A stretch of 64,000 nt of DNA from assembly GCA_016584495.1 (NCBI GenBank), contig WAID01000015.1, forward strand, positions 744,501-808,500, written 5' to 3'. A program made the translations under genes and the position numbers. This stretch comes from Celoporthe dispersa. Taxonomy: Eukaryota; Ascomycota; Sordariomycetes; Diaporthales; Cryphonectriaceae. This document shows, piece after piece, positions 11,752 to 23,505 of the stretch. Position 1 is the stretch's first letter; every line of letters starts with the position of its first letter. A model generated the notes under the pieces. It saw nothing but the letters and a program-made list of their open reading frames with translations. It was not told where the DNA came from and searched no databases.

Positions 11752-12072
11752 ACAATTGAAGCTCCATTGGTTGCAGATATGCTGCAGCAGAAACATCAGT
11801 TCAGATCAAGGCCGTGGCGCAGGCTTCCAGGAGGGGGGAGGAGGTACCTGGATGTTGAAATTATAGACGGCGGGGTACTTCTCTTGCAAATAGCTGGCTA
11901 GTTCTGACAAGGTAACCACATATCGGCTATATTTCGGGGGCATGACGACCTTCTCCATACTGGTTCTTGAGTGTGGCGGCGAATGCAGCAGGTCAGAGAG
12001 TCTCGAGGCGACAGCAGCGATGGAGTTGAGAAAGACGAGGTTTCGCAGCTCGCGCGAGAGACATGGTCCCAT
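11752..12072 (-). pseudogene. Possible 5' exons or remnant linked to the CorA-like gene
   Basis: A minus-strand exon candidate 12072-11848 begins MGPCLSREL, contains YSRYVVTLSELASYL, and ends at a GT donor. A second candidate around 11786-11752 follows an acceptor (CTGCTGCAG). I could not connect them in frame to the exon starting at 10949, because about 0.8 kb of uncertain sequence lies between and an in-frame stop precedes the ATG at 10949. It may be the true N-terminus, a separate small gene, or a relic. No function is assigned. Confidence 0.3.
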
Positions 12073-12902
12073 TCATATCCGGACATTTCAACCTTGGATT
12101 CTGAGTGAACAGACGTTAGGTTTCCACGTTGCAGCCTAGCATGCTCATCCTTCGACCGGTGGGACACGGCGAGGACGGTGCTTCCCTGCAGAATAGCCAA
12201 AAAAAAAAAAAAAAAAGCAAAAGAAGGAATAGAACACGCGGACAAAAAAGTGACACTCAGGCTTCGGCCCCCCGACCCAGCCCCCCCCTCCCCGGGACCC
12301 ATCCCATGTGCAGCTATGCAAGCCACACTGATATGCACCATGCAGCAGCTCTACTATGCCTAACATGCAGGTGCTGCAGATGCAGCCGACATGCCGTCGC
12401 GATTGCCCTACCTCCAGAGCAAGGGCTGACGTGTCCGTCGGAATACTTGATCGAGCGCATCCTGGGCAGCAAGACATCAAAGAGTCCAATATTAGTCCTC
12501 TCAAGGGTGGCAAGCAGTACACCCGTGGCGCGTACAGCCTCCTTCGGAGCGCTTCTCAACATGTCTCTGCGATAGGGAGGATATAACCAGTAAACTGCAA
12601 TAAGTGACATACAGGGATGAAGAAAACAAGGCGAATACGAATGTCTCACTGCAATGGATCAAAATTTCCTGCCTGCTAAGTATTATAACGCTACCGAGCA
12701 GTCGGCTACAGGCTTGCAGCTGGGAGAACAACCTCTAACCCCTCTTAGGTACAAAAAGTCACACAGCCTGCTTCTGCCTGCTTTTTTTTTTCTCTCTTTT
12801 CCTCCTTTCCTTCTAATCCTCGGCATGATCGGTTTTTTTGTCCTTGTTTTTTTTTTTTTTAAAATCCCCCATTGACCCAAATAAAAGCACTGTTTTCCCA
12901 AG

Positions 12903-15513
12903 ATGGCAGGTGTCGAGGATGACGTGGCAAGGCCTCAACTCCGGTAAGAAAATTCCCAGAGTACATGCGCGAGTATCGCGGAAGGCCTGAGTTGTAACCT
13001 TTTTTTATCCCACCAGGCAGGAACTCACTAGCTTCCAAATCCTGGTACGTGTGACACCTGGAACGACGATCGAACTCAATGATGCACGGGCTGATAAGGC
13101 TTTAACCAATAGTGCATCGTCCTGAGTGGTCTTATAGGCACCGGCGTCTTCGTCACGAATGCTGACGCCCTACAGCTGGCTGGTCCTGGCGGCCTGCTGC
13201 TCTGCCTGAGTCTGCTCAGTGTCATCACGATCGGTGTCAGTGAGACAGTGAGCCACCTGGTCCAGCTCTTCCCCGCTCCCAATGCAGTCTTCGAATACGT
13301 GTCAACATTCGTGGACCGTGAACTGGCCTGGGTGATTGGACTTGCATACTGGTCCGTTCTTTCTACTCACGTCGTCTGAGGGTGTGGGAAACTCACCTTG
13401 TGCATCACAGGTATGCATGGACTTCTGTCTTTGCTACTGAAATGCTGACAGCAGCGACCATTATTCGATATTGGAAAGCATCTCCCTTGCTAACTTCTAT
13501 AATTTCCTACGTCGTGACCCCTCTGGCATTGGTCTTCATCAACACTCGTCATGTCCAGGTATCATTATGACTCAATCCCTCGTCCTCGGTCCTCCTAGCA
13601 TGGCTTGCTTATACAGCTCTAGGTCTTCGGCTGGATCGAGAGCATCGGAGGAGTCCTCAAGGTCTTCCTCATGGCCGCCCTGACCATTGCCATTTATCAT
13701 GCGGCCGACTCTAGTTGGCCTTCCCTCTCCCGTCCTTCTTACGATACATCGCTACACTGCTAACACTTGTCAAGATAATGATGGAGGCAACAAGGGGCGT
13801 ACGTGAACTCCAGCACATCTGCTCCTCAAGCAGGCAGCTTACCAGACCTCTAGCCATTAATATCGGAATCGCCCCCAACCAACAGTACACCGATCATGTC
13901 GGTGTTGCGATCTGGTGAGCTCTAGTGCTGCTGGATCGAACCACGATGTTCAGGCACCGCTGATCGAGACCTAGTGTGGCACTGCCCCTCGTGGCGTGGA
14001 GTTTCGGTGGCATCGAGAGTACAACCATGGCAGCTTTCGAGACACGGCCTCTACGCCGGCAGGGTGCGCACCAGCAGCCAAACTATAATGCTCATCCTCC
14101 ATCCGGATTCTGGAGATATTTCTCACGGCCGATCAATCCCCCTAGCCCTGCCTGGAATCCAGAGGCTGGTTCCGACCAGCACCGTGGTGACCGAGATATG
14201 AAGAGTCTGAAGGACATAGCATGGGCATCTAATTCCATTCACTGGATTGCTATCCTGCTCTACCTACTCTACAGCCTGGCGATAGCCCTCACCGTTCCTT
14301 GGGACTACCTCTCGGTCCCCTGGATCTTTTCACTGGAGGGTCCTACTATCAACTTTGGGAACAGCACTTGTGGAGACACTTCAATGGCCGTGTTCGTGCC
14401 CTTTTGTAATCACACAGCTAGCCCTATCGATGAACACAAATACTCGCCAAATTTCTACCTGCCAGGTCTGGCGGACTTTGTTAATGCCTGCCTGCTGTAT
14501 AGCGTTGTGTCATGCGGAAACACGGCTCTTTATATGGCCAGTCGTACCTTGTACGGCCTGGTCAGCAGCCCGGACCTGGAAAATGGAGCCAATAGATACG
14601 TCCGCGGCATCACCCGGACTGTTGGCTCAGTTGATCCAAGGTCCGGGGTTCCCGTGTACGCTGTTGGCCTATCTTATTTGATCTTTTGTTGGGTTCCGTG
14701 GCTTGGCTTCAAAGATGACGAGGAGTGGCTGGGCATGGAGGATGTGAGTCTGGAGGAGCCCTCGAGCTTGAGGCATGACACAATTACTGACCTTGAATCT
14801 AGGTTCTTGCATTCCTTTTCGTCTCGTCGAGCATGGCCTATATTGTGGTCTGGACAGCTCTGTGCCTTGCATTCATTCGATTCTGGTACTGGTATGTTCT
14901 CAGACATGTTAGGCACATCTCGGCACATTATTTACCGTTTAACAGGGCTAGAAAGTGCGCAGATGGTCTCGACCCTGACCATCAGCGGTTTTGTGAGGCA
15001 AAATTTCGTTACAGCTACCGAGAACACGTGCATTACATTGTTCCGCAGCCTCTTGCTGCACTGATCGGCTTGGCGGGATGTATTCTCCTCATCATTGCGT
15101 CGAGCTCGATCTGGTGGAACATCAGGGCCCCGGTCTCAGTGGCCTGGCAAGCGGGCGTATATTTTATTGTAAGTGACCGCACCTGATTTGTGTGCCTTGT
15201 CTTGTTTTATTCACACCTACACTCGCAGGAGGCAATTATGCTGTTTCTCTGGGTCGTGTTAAAAACAGCGTCAGGCTGGAAGAGATTATATGTTCACCTG
15301 GAAAACAACCCTTCGGAGCTCCAGGAGTGTCTGGACAACCTCGTACGGGCGGCTTTGGAAGGTGTGAGACGAGAGGGGGATGAGATGGCATCTCTGGAAA
15401 ATGACAGCACCGCGAACGAGCAGGAAAGAGACTCATCGCTTCCTGACATGCCAATCTTCGGATCGCCGGGCGAGATCACCTCTAGCGCAAGCCATTTCTC
15501 ACGGAGAACCTGA
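12903..15513 (+). CDS. Amino-acid permease of the APC superfamily (fungal AAT/YAT type)
   Basis: Eleven exons can be traced: 12903-12943, 13017-13044, 13113-13351, 13411-13558, 13623-13713, 13775-13798, 13886-13914, 13975-14743, 14803-14891, 14946-15168 and 15229-15513. Most have good splice ends, several with CTAAC-like branch sites. The product is about 654 residues if one G is removed from the GGGG run at 13794-13797. Family marks are LSGLIGTGVFV at the first membrane helix, ALPLVAWSFGGIES in helix 5-6, and IHWIAILLYLLYSLAIALTVPW. The long extracellular loop carries NST and NHT glycosylation sequons. The protein would import amino acids across the plasma membrane by proton symport. The short N-terminus and the very small exons near 13775-13914 are unusual, and substrate cannot be told from sequence. 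A transport-dead, sensor-like relative is possible. Confidence 0.7.
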
Positions 15514-16066
15514 GAATAGTAGTAAAGGCAAGGAAGTTTTGAGGGTGTGCCTTGCAGTGCGATCAGCGTTCACGTAGACTCGTCCACACTGGACAGTAAT
15601 TCATCCTATAGGCGGAGTTTTCTCTCTTTAGAGGGATGTCATGCCAACTCGTTCAGCTATGCTAAAGTATACAATGATTTGTCAATCTTTACCTGGATCA
15701 TCATCAGCCTCGAAATGCGAAGACTAGTTATATTTAACCCATGCCCTTGACCCCCCTGGCATCAAAACGACACAAATGCTGGCACAAGCCGCCGGCGGTA
15801 GTCACCTGAACACAGGCCCGAGGCTCATGCAGAAAAGTACGCAAGTCTCACAGTCCCTTTTAGGTTAGGATGCGCATGGAAAGCAACCATCCATGAAAGA
15901 ACAGGCTGCTGAGAGGTACCACGTACACGCCTCAGCTGAGAGAGATGCGCGCGGCTCCCAGTGACCTTACATAAAACTCGATGCGCCACTGCAGCTTAAC
16001 ATGGATGATACATGACCGAAACTTTGTACCTCACTCTCCACATTTTCACACCACCACCAAAGCAAC
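15514..16066. other. Spacer between permease and kinase genes
   Basis: No coding signal was seen. The last ~60 bases before 16067 are A/C-rich (CACCACCACCAAAGCAAC), typical of a leader just before a fungal start codon. Confidence 0.5.
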
Positions 16067-19000
16067 ATGGCAGAGACCACACCGGTAACGGGTTCTCGGC
16101 CCAGCATCGACGACAAGATTGCGACGAACAGGGACGCTTATCTAAGTGAAGTAATCTCTCCCCGCCTGGAGAACGCCAAGCACTATGTAGGACGCCGAGA
16201 CTCCTCAAAAGAAGTAGCCTTCTTTTGTCGTTCAGAGCTGGAAAGAATATGGGACGCGGAGGCCGTCAAGACCGTCTTCTACAGATTAAATGAGACGCAA
16301 CAAGAGGTCATCAAGGACCGGCTTCTTCTTTTCATTTCCTTCCTCGCCCTCGTCGGTATCGAATCGTCCTGGCTCTCCTCGTGCGAGGATCGGCTGTTCA
16401 GCCAGCATGACAGAGTCTCACCGAGGTTCACCGACGATGACGGGCCGCTGTCGAGAGAGAAGCTCGTCAACACATTAGCTTTCCCCCTCGCGCGAGCACG
16501 TCAGTGGAAGGAGCAATACATGTTCAGACCGGCGACGATAATACTTGATCCCGACGGATGGGAAATCCAGAGGGTCGACTGGCATCAGCCCTTGCCTTTC
16601 GAGAACCCAAATACGACGCATCCGATCCTAGGTAGTCGCGGAGACTCTCCTACCACGGGTGAGCTGGGATCGGGGACAGTGCGAGTGAGTGGCCAGGGCC
16701 AGATACCTCTCCAACAGCCCGACCATCTCTGCTAATTAATGCCAAACAAAAGTTATACCAGATCCCTCAGGAGTATGCTATTACTGGAAAAGCTGGCGCA
16801 GAGTGGAAACCGGTCCGTCGTGGAATCTCCTCGGGCAGAAAGATGTGTGTCTGTTATGCTAATGATTTTCACAGCAATCACCACCACTGGTAGTTGTCAA
16901 GTCATTTTCTGCCAGTCAGCGTGTGGTAGACGAGGTGAAGAACATGGTATTTCTGAAGCAGAGCCTGACACGAAGCCCGAGCATTGCTATACACGATGCT
17001 ATCATTGAGCAGAGGTCAGAGGCTGGCGCTTGTTACAGCATCATCCTGCCATATGCGACCCTGGGCGATCTCTCTCTCTTTCTCCGCGATGGGATCTCCG
17101 TCGATGAGAACAACATCATGTGTCCAGTCTACGACATCAGCGAGAAATTTCCCCGTATTGCGGAAGAGCCCCACGGACTCGCCTCGGCACTGCTCGAACA
17201 GTGCAATCAGTTGGCCAAGGCCTTGAGGTTCCTCCACAAAGGCTTCGTCACAAAGGACAACGAGTTCAGGGTCTTCTGTGCCCATCTGGACCTCAAGCCC
17301 CAGAACATCCTCATATTCGCCGAGCCAGGGGGGATGGTCGGCAAGTGGAAGCTCTGCGACTTTGGGATCTCAGTCTTGCGAGCCAACCCCTTGCAGTCCA
17401 CTCAGCCTCCGGACTCGGGGATTCTTGCCGTCGGAGACTTGCGCCTGAAGGCCATGGGCAAGACAATTGTGACCATCTCGAAGCAGCAGCCGTCCACATA
17501 CCAGCCGCCAGAGATCGAATTTCCTGTCGCGATTCCAGCTGACCGCGGTGGGCGATCGATCGACATATGGTCCTTCGGCACAATCTTTGCAGAAGTACTA
17601 GCCTATGCTTCCAGGGGATCCTTCGGTGTCGAAGAGCTACGTCAGCGTCGGATTCTTCGCACCCGCCGCAACACACAGCTTTATTACGAGAACGACCTGT
17701 TTTATACCTTGCGGCCCAGAGACCCTCCGAACCCACCGTTTCCAGTCTATTGTGAACTTCGACACGAGGTACATGAGTGGCTGAGCGAGTTCACCAGCGA
17801 CACAGCTTCGTCGACCTCGGACCACCCATGCTTCAGGTGCTGGGCAGACTGTGTGAGGCACATTCTAGAAGTGGACCCCTATAAGAGACCTGAAGTCAAG
17901 ACCCTCACCAAGGACTGGCTCCCTGGGCTGATCGAACACTCAGCAGCACATGGGGAAGCGCACCTACAATTCAGGAATCCCGCTCCGAGAAGAATCAGCG
18001 ATGGCTCAGCTTGGTCAGTCCCGGTTCGCGACGACTTCCCCGAGGAGCCGCTCCGATTTTTAAATACATCTGCGCCGGGGGAGCCCGTGACTGCGGCCGT
18101 CACCAACGACTCTTCGGGGACGAGTCGACATGCTGAGAACTCGTCCTACACATCAAGTAACCACCCGTCTTCGACCGGCGCGCTGAGCCTCTCGGGGTCC
18201 AGCATCGTGCTGACGCTCTCCTTCAGCCCTCCGCCGGTTGATCACGATGTTGATGAGAACAAGCTGGTGTACCTGACAGAGCAGAGCATAGAGATTGTTG
18301 ACCTTACTGTCTCGAAGAATTCACCAAACGTGCAGCAGGCGCATGTGAAAATTCCTCTGGACCTGAACAAGTGCAAATGGAAGGGCATTCGGGTCGCCAC
18401 TCCATACGCCGCAGTATGGGGTCTTGTCAAGAACACGCCAGTAGTAAGTTATAATCTGTATTAGTGCCTATGACACAGAAGGATGAGGCTGAAAGAAAAA
18501 AAATGAAGTTGAGGGTCTATAACGTCTCCACAGAGAGCTCGGCATGCTCGCAGGAGCGTTTGTTATTGGACATCGCAGACGTCTCGATGCATTTCGACTA
18601 CCCCAAGCGACTCGCAGTGTCTCGAGAGGGTTACGTGGCCTTGTTGAAAGGTAGTGTCATCAGAATTTTCGATGCAAGGTCCGTATCATTATGGTTCGAA
18701 ACAATATGGAGCATGTCACTTACTGTTGTCCTGCAGAAACCGTGACCCTTCCCCGAAAATGTCAATTTCCCTGCCGAGGCCAGGCATGATAACCAAGTTT
18801 GTCGACATTGACTTCGACGACGCCGGCTTAAGGCTATACGCCTGGGCCAATAGGGATATCCATGGCCTGCTGATTGTGTATGAGGTCTCCAGAAGTCTGC
18901 CGAAGGCAGTGCGGATCTGTCAGAGGCTATTCAAGGTTTGTCATTGGGTCTCCCTCGACATGCTCCATCACGCCGCTAATATGAGGGTAGAATCACTTTT

Positions 19001-19461
19001 CTGGACAAAAGATTCGGGTCATAACCACCCCATCCCATGACCAACACGAGTGCATCATTTCTGCCGGACGAAAGCTGTTCCTTGGTTGCGTCGATGAGGA
19101 CCGCCGAAGGCATCTACTTGAAAAATACTCTCCTGGGCCAGGCTGGACGCCACAACCTGCACCGGAACCTCCAGAAGGGTCGGATCTCGTCGCAGCTTGT
19201 GCTCTGTATGGATCAATTGTGACCCTGCAGGGCAACAGGCACCATCTGCGGAGGAAGGCCCAGATATTTCAGCAGGATATTGGGCCAAGGGACAGCATCG
19301 ACTTCCGGTCGCAAAAGTTACACGCAGAACTCAAGGAAGCGCCTGATCCTCACGATGTAAATACAGTGGTCAAGATGAGTGTCATGTCATGTAGTGATGC
19401 TGATGGCCAGGCTGCAGTGGTTGTGTCCCACAGGAAGGGCAAGGTCGAGGTGTGCACCTAG
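16067..19461 (+). CDS. Protein kinase fused to a C-terminal beta-rich, propeller-like domain
   Basis: Exons 16067-16684, 16753-16812, 16875-18443, about 18509-18678, 18737-18935 and 18991-19461 give about 1028 residues without a stop. Residues ~1-190 are an N-terminal region of unknown type. The kinase domain starts at a glycine loop LGSGTV split by the first intron, has the ATP-binding lysine in VVVKSF, catalytic HLDLKPQNIL, DFG (CDFGIS) and a YQPPEIE peptide-binding region, so it should be active. The D-containing IWSFG segment of the C-lobe is present. After a Ser/Thr-rich linker, the last ~320 residues look like repeated beta-strand units (LVYLTEQSIEIVDL, LRVYNVS, GSVIRIFDA, LIVYEVS), resembling a degenerate WD-type propeller. 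Such fungus-specific kinase fusions are known, but substrates are not. The donor-acceptor choice at 18444/18509 is the least certain point. Confidence 0.72.
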
Positions 19462-20063
19462 ATGGGCCAGGGTATTTTCTGCAACGGAGTAGAGGGCTGA
19501 TGTGCTTCGGCACGCAACCAAAGATCAATATCACACTTTCAAGAAGCTGACAAAGTTGAGGGCTTAGATGCCATCATCATATTGTGTGGTGCGCCATCAC
19601 CAAGCTCGCACCGTTCTTGGCAGGACTGAGAAGTATCTGCTGGTTTTACGGAGGTGTATCTGGCACGTATTATGTCGTGTGTGGTGAGCCTACGTGTAGA
19701 GTAAATGAAACAAGCAAACTAATCTGGAACCTCCTAGCCGAGTGGATGGCACTGTTTGCAAACTCCCCTGACCGCTCGTAAGAAACGAGCACAACATGTT
19801 TGACAGTAATTATCTTCTGCAATCACGGAGCACACCGGTTTCAACACGGACCTCTCCTGCTTATACATTAATCCCGTCTGGATCCTTCCTCCCCTCCAAA
19901 GGGCTTCCTAGCTACACCATTCGAATACATCATACATACCATGGCCTGATTCTATCGCTCCTCACTACAAAGCGTAACCGGAACCACGCAGGCCAGCACA
20001 CCTTGGATTGTTTCCAGGACACAACACGGGCAAGGAGACAGGTCACAATCACACACACACACA

Positions 20064-20100
<37 letters not shown>

Positions 20101-20140
20101 ACGCCGGCGCCAATAGTCCTGTTTCCACAACCACGGCAGC
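19462..20140. other. Spacer and leader before the microprotein gene
   Basis: No gene was seen up to the microprotein start. A long CA/CT microsatellite occupies about 20050-20100 and may belong to the leader of the small gene. Confidence 0.5.
20050..20100. repeat. (CA)n(CT)n microsatellite
   Basis: About 14 bases of CA repeat run directly into more than 30 bases of CT repeat with one TTT interruption. It ends 40 bp before the start codon of the 57-residue microprotein. Confidence 0.9.
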
Positions 20141-20314
20141 ATGGGATCCTCGACAACAACCCTGGTCGCCGTACTCGCCATCTGCCTCACCACGCTCCTC
20201 GCCCTCTTCATCTTCCTCTACCGCGTCTACTGGGCGGACTGGGCGGACCGAATGAAGCCGCAGGCCAAGCAACGCCGGCGTGGTCGCAGCGGGGACGATG
20301 AGGAGGCCGGCTAG
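20141..20314 (+). CDS. 57-residue single-pass membrane microprotein
   Basis: A complete frame runs from ATG at 20141 (context GGCAGCATGG, a good fungal start) to TAG at 20312-20314. Residues 1-7 are short and polar, residues ~8-27 form one strong hydrophobic helix (LVAVLAICLTTLLALFIFLY), then comes a Trp-rich juxtamembrane piece (YWADWADRMK) and a strongly basic then acidic tail (KQRRRGRSGDDEEAG). Positive charges after the helix predict a C-terminus in the cytosol. Codons are strongly C/G-ending like the neighbouring genes, unlike the spacers. I do not recognise the family. It could be a small subunit or regulator of an ER or mitochondrial membrane complex. The GC-rich codon bias and charge layout argue that it is real. 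Confidence 0.6.
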   Translation: MGSSTTTLVAVLAICLTTLLALFIFLYRVYWADWADRMKPQAKQRRRGRSGDDEEAG

Positions 20315-21215
20315 TACGCCGTGCCCGGGGGGGGGGGGGTGAGGTGTGACTGAACATCACCCTGCCTGATACGGTGGGGTGGTAGAAGTGTTGAGTGTTT
20401 GGGTAGGAGGGAGAGAGTGAGAGAGGAGAGGGAGGAAAACACCCCTCGCGGGGGCTGACAAGGACTCTCGCACGGCTCGCGAGATTCCGTCAAGAGATTT
20501 TTTTATGGTCTCTGAGTGTGACTGAGCATCAGGCGGCTTTCTCTCACCACCAGAAGAATTTGTTGGTCACTCTGTTGATTGTCTGTAACGGCTCCGTCCG
20601 CTCCACTGCAGGCTGGGCATTTGCACACAAAGGCTTTGTTCACATGCATTCTAATATTGTCGACAAATCACTCGAGTAGTGATGTGAAACAAGGTCGCGG
20701 GACTCGATTGCGTCAATCCTAAACACCATCGCTGGTATCCGCCCAAAGAGCAAAAAGTCTTGTGTCCCTTGAATGTCTCCGGCCTCAGCACACCCGACAA
20801 GCACAGAGGCCGTGATACGGGAAACCAAAAAAAAAAAAAAAAAAAAGTCGGGCCAGTCAGAGAGAACCCATGTACAGTGTAGAGGTAGCTTTTCCGAATG
20901 TTCTTTTCGGTCCTCTAGTTCAAAAAAACAATCTAAGCAATGTGTCTTTGGGAAAACGAAAGTGGTGAAGGCGGTCCCCATCCAATCTCGCTGCCAGACG
21001 CCCGCCGTCCCTTTTAACCATGGCTCCTGTCTGCCCCCACCCATTCTTCATGCTGTCGTTGGATTTCGATTTCGCGTGGATTGTATTTGAAAACCCCTTC
21101 CTTCTAACCGTTACGCCGTCAGCCAAGGCGACCGCATTCCAGCGTGGAACCCCGGCCTGTCTGAGACAGAGAGGACTTCCCAGGTGGGAGAGGTCGTTGC
21201 TCTTCCTTCGTCCTG
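20315..21215. other. Spacer between microprotein gene and kinase gene
   Basis: It contains a G run at 20329-20339 and an A run near 20827-20846. No coding sequence was recognised. It probably carries the two 3' untranslated regions of convergent genes. Confidence 0.5.
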
Positions 21216-23505
21216 TCATATAACCTCCTGTCCCTCTTCCGCCTCGCGGAACTTGAGACCCCCTCGACGGCGATGCCACCCTTGACCCAATCGGTGCCTG
21301 CGACTTTCTCGAGAGGCCATCGGCTCCTGGCCCGTTTGAGCAGACCTTCCGTGACCTCCATGGCACCAAGCATGCCTGCAGCCTCGAACTTCTTGGCATC
21401 GCCCTCGTGATCTCCGTCGTCTCCGGCAAACTTGACCCATTGCCACTCCACACGTGCGATCCGGTGACTCGTTCGGCTTCGCATGCGGAGGGCATCGCTC
21501 ATTCCTGGGGGCGGATCAAGGGTAGCCTGCTCTCGAGCAGGGCGTAGAGCAACACGCCGACTGACCAGGCGTCTGTAGCACGGCCATTGTACTCCAGGCC
21601 CATGATGAGCTCGGGCGCCGCATAATCCTCGCTGCCGCAGCGAGTAGTCAGCTTCTCGTCGTCAGCGACCCGGCGGGACAGACCCAGATCCGTCAGGGTT
21701 GTCACGCTGTAGGGATACGTCTGCCAGTCGACGCTGCGATCAGCGAGCTCCTGGGGGGTGAGGTTGACGAGAACATTCTCCAGCTTGATGTCCCGATGGA
21801 CGATGTGGCGCTCGTGAAGGTACTGCACCGCACCAACAAGCTCCGCAAAAGACCCTGCGGAGCAGTGAGGGCACGAGCAGGTCGGAGTGTGCGGTGGCCA
21901 CGTCGAAGAGATCGCCGCCTGGGCAGAAAGTGAGGACCAGGATCGCGCGCGTCGGCTCGATGTTCCACGCCATGAGATCTACCAGGGACGGGTGGTGTAC
22001 GCTCTGCATGATCTCCAGCTCCCGCTTCAGGCTCATCTCCACCCGCTCTTCCGAGGCGCCACCCTTGGGCCCATGTTCGCAGATCTTGACCGCAACCAGC
22101 GCTTTGCGGTCGAGACTCGATGCAGGCTCTGGCGTGAGGAGGCCGTTGTCGACCATGCTGTGCTCCGCCTCGATCTCATCCTCTGACGCGGATACGTGGC
22201 TGGTAGCCAGTACTACGCGGCTGAAGGTCCCCTGCCCCAGAGACTTGACGGCCCTCCATCTACGGAGCTTGCCGTCCTTCCGACCTCGGGCCTCAAAGTA
22301 CTCGTATTTAGGGTTCAGCTTGGTGGTCGAGCTGCTGGAATCACTCGCAGTCACGGATGACTCGCTCGGCGGTGGGCTGGGCGGCTTCTCTATCGGGGTC
22401 AGTCCTCGGGATTCTGATAGGTGTGGTTCCCGTCGGAGGGAAGCATGATTGTGGGTGCCGGGGCGGGTGCCCGATACTGTGACCATACGCTTGGGAACGT
22501 TGACATGATCCGGCCGATACTCGCTGATGCTCCTGTTTCGCGTGTGTATCCTGGCCTTGGGAGCCTCCCTGTCGACGCTGCCGCCGTTGCTGCTGCTGCT
22601 GCTGCTACCGCTGTCCTCTCCAGCTGCGTCGCCCGGCCTTGCCAAGCTCTTTCGTTTTGACTGGTTTGCCACAGCCGAGGCGATCGACTCGCCGTTGCTC
22701 GTGACCAGTACCGATTCCGACATGATAGTGGGCAGCTGCTGCGATGCATCTCTCGAGGGCGGCCGGCCGTGGAGCCGCTTCCATGGACCTGGAGAGTCGC
22801 CGGAGAGCAGTGGTGACGGCAGAGGGGTGACATCGCCCATGGCGGTGATGATCGGGCTCGGGACGCGTGAGCTGGCGGCAGAGCGAGGCCGCGGCCAAAG
22901 GCGGCGGACTTGATGCTGGGCGTCCGCGAGATGGGCTTCAGGCTCGGGGCGGAGGATTTGCGAGACAGAGACAGGTTGGCGGGCCTGTGCGGGTCTTGGA
23001 GGCCCTCTGCGTGCGAGATGAGGTGCGGTTCGTCTGCGATAGGCGACAAGGTCGAGTGCTGGCCATACAGGGCATCGGTAGGTATCTGGATCGGGTTGCT
23101 GGGGGCGAGAGAGGGCGATTTGTGGTGGTCGTGGTGATCTTCGTAGCCCGAGTCGACGCGCTGTGGGGTCGAGTCTCCCGGCGGCAGGTTCACGATCGGA
23201 GTGGGTGGAGAGACGCTCATGGAGTGGTTGTGGTTGTCGTATCGCTGGGGAGAGTAAGAGAGAAAAGCTGCCGTCAGGGACGAGGGCAGGGCGTCGGGGC
23301 CGGAGGGAGATCGTGGGGGCTCGAGGGCAGCGCTCATGGCTGCGGTGCGGCTGTTTCGAAGGTCGAAATCGTGTAGGGCGTCTGTCGCAGGACCCGCCCT
23401 CAGGGAGTCGGAAGTTCTGCCGGCATGAATGCGACTCTGCATAGGACCTGCGGCTCGGGTGTCTGGGTGTTGCAGGGATTTGGTCTCTGGAGGTCGAGCA
23501 GACAT
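21216..23505 (-). CDS. Ser/Thr protein kinase with long disordered N-terminus, four one-base frame breaks
   Basis: The single exon from ATG 23505 to TGA at 21216 would encode about 763 residues if four one-base errors are corrected: near 22866-22875 (base missing), the AAAA run 21847-21850 (extra base), near 21517-21519 (base missing) and the CCCCC run 21259-21263 (base missing). The net length is then divisible by three. Residues ~1-390 are Ser/Pro-rich and disordered, with many possible phosphosites. The kinase domain follows: LGQGTFSRVVLA, the lysine in LVAVKICE, catalytic HRDIKLENVLVN, DLG in place of DFG (LTDLGLSRRV), GSEDYAAPEL, and WSVGVLLYALLESRLP. The tail has SRTSHRIARVEW, which I associate with a conserved ascomycete kinase group. 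It is probably a CAMK-like cytosolic kinase in nutrient, stress or pheromone signalling, but the pathway is not shown by the sequence. Confidence 0.8.
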
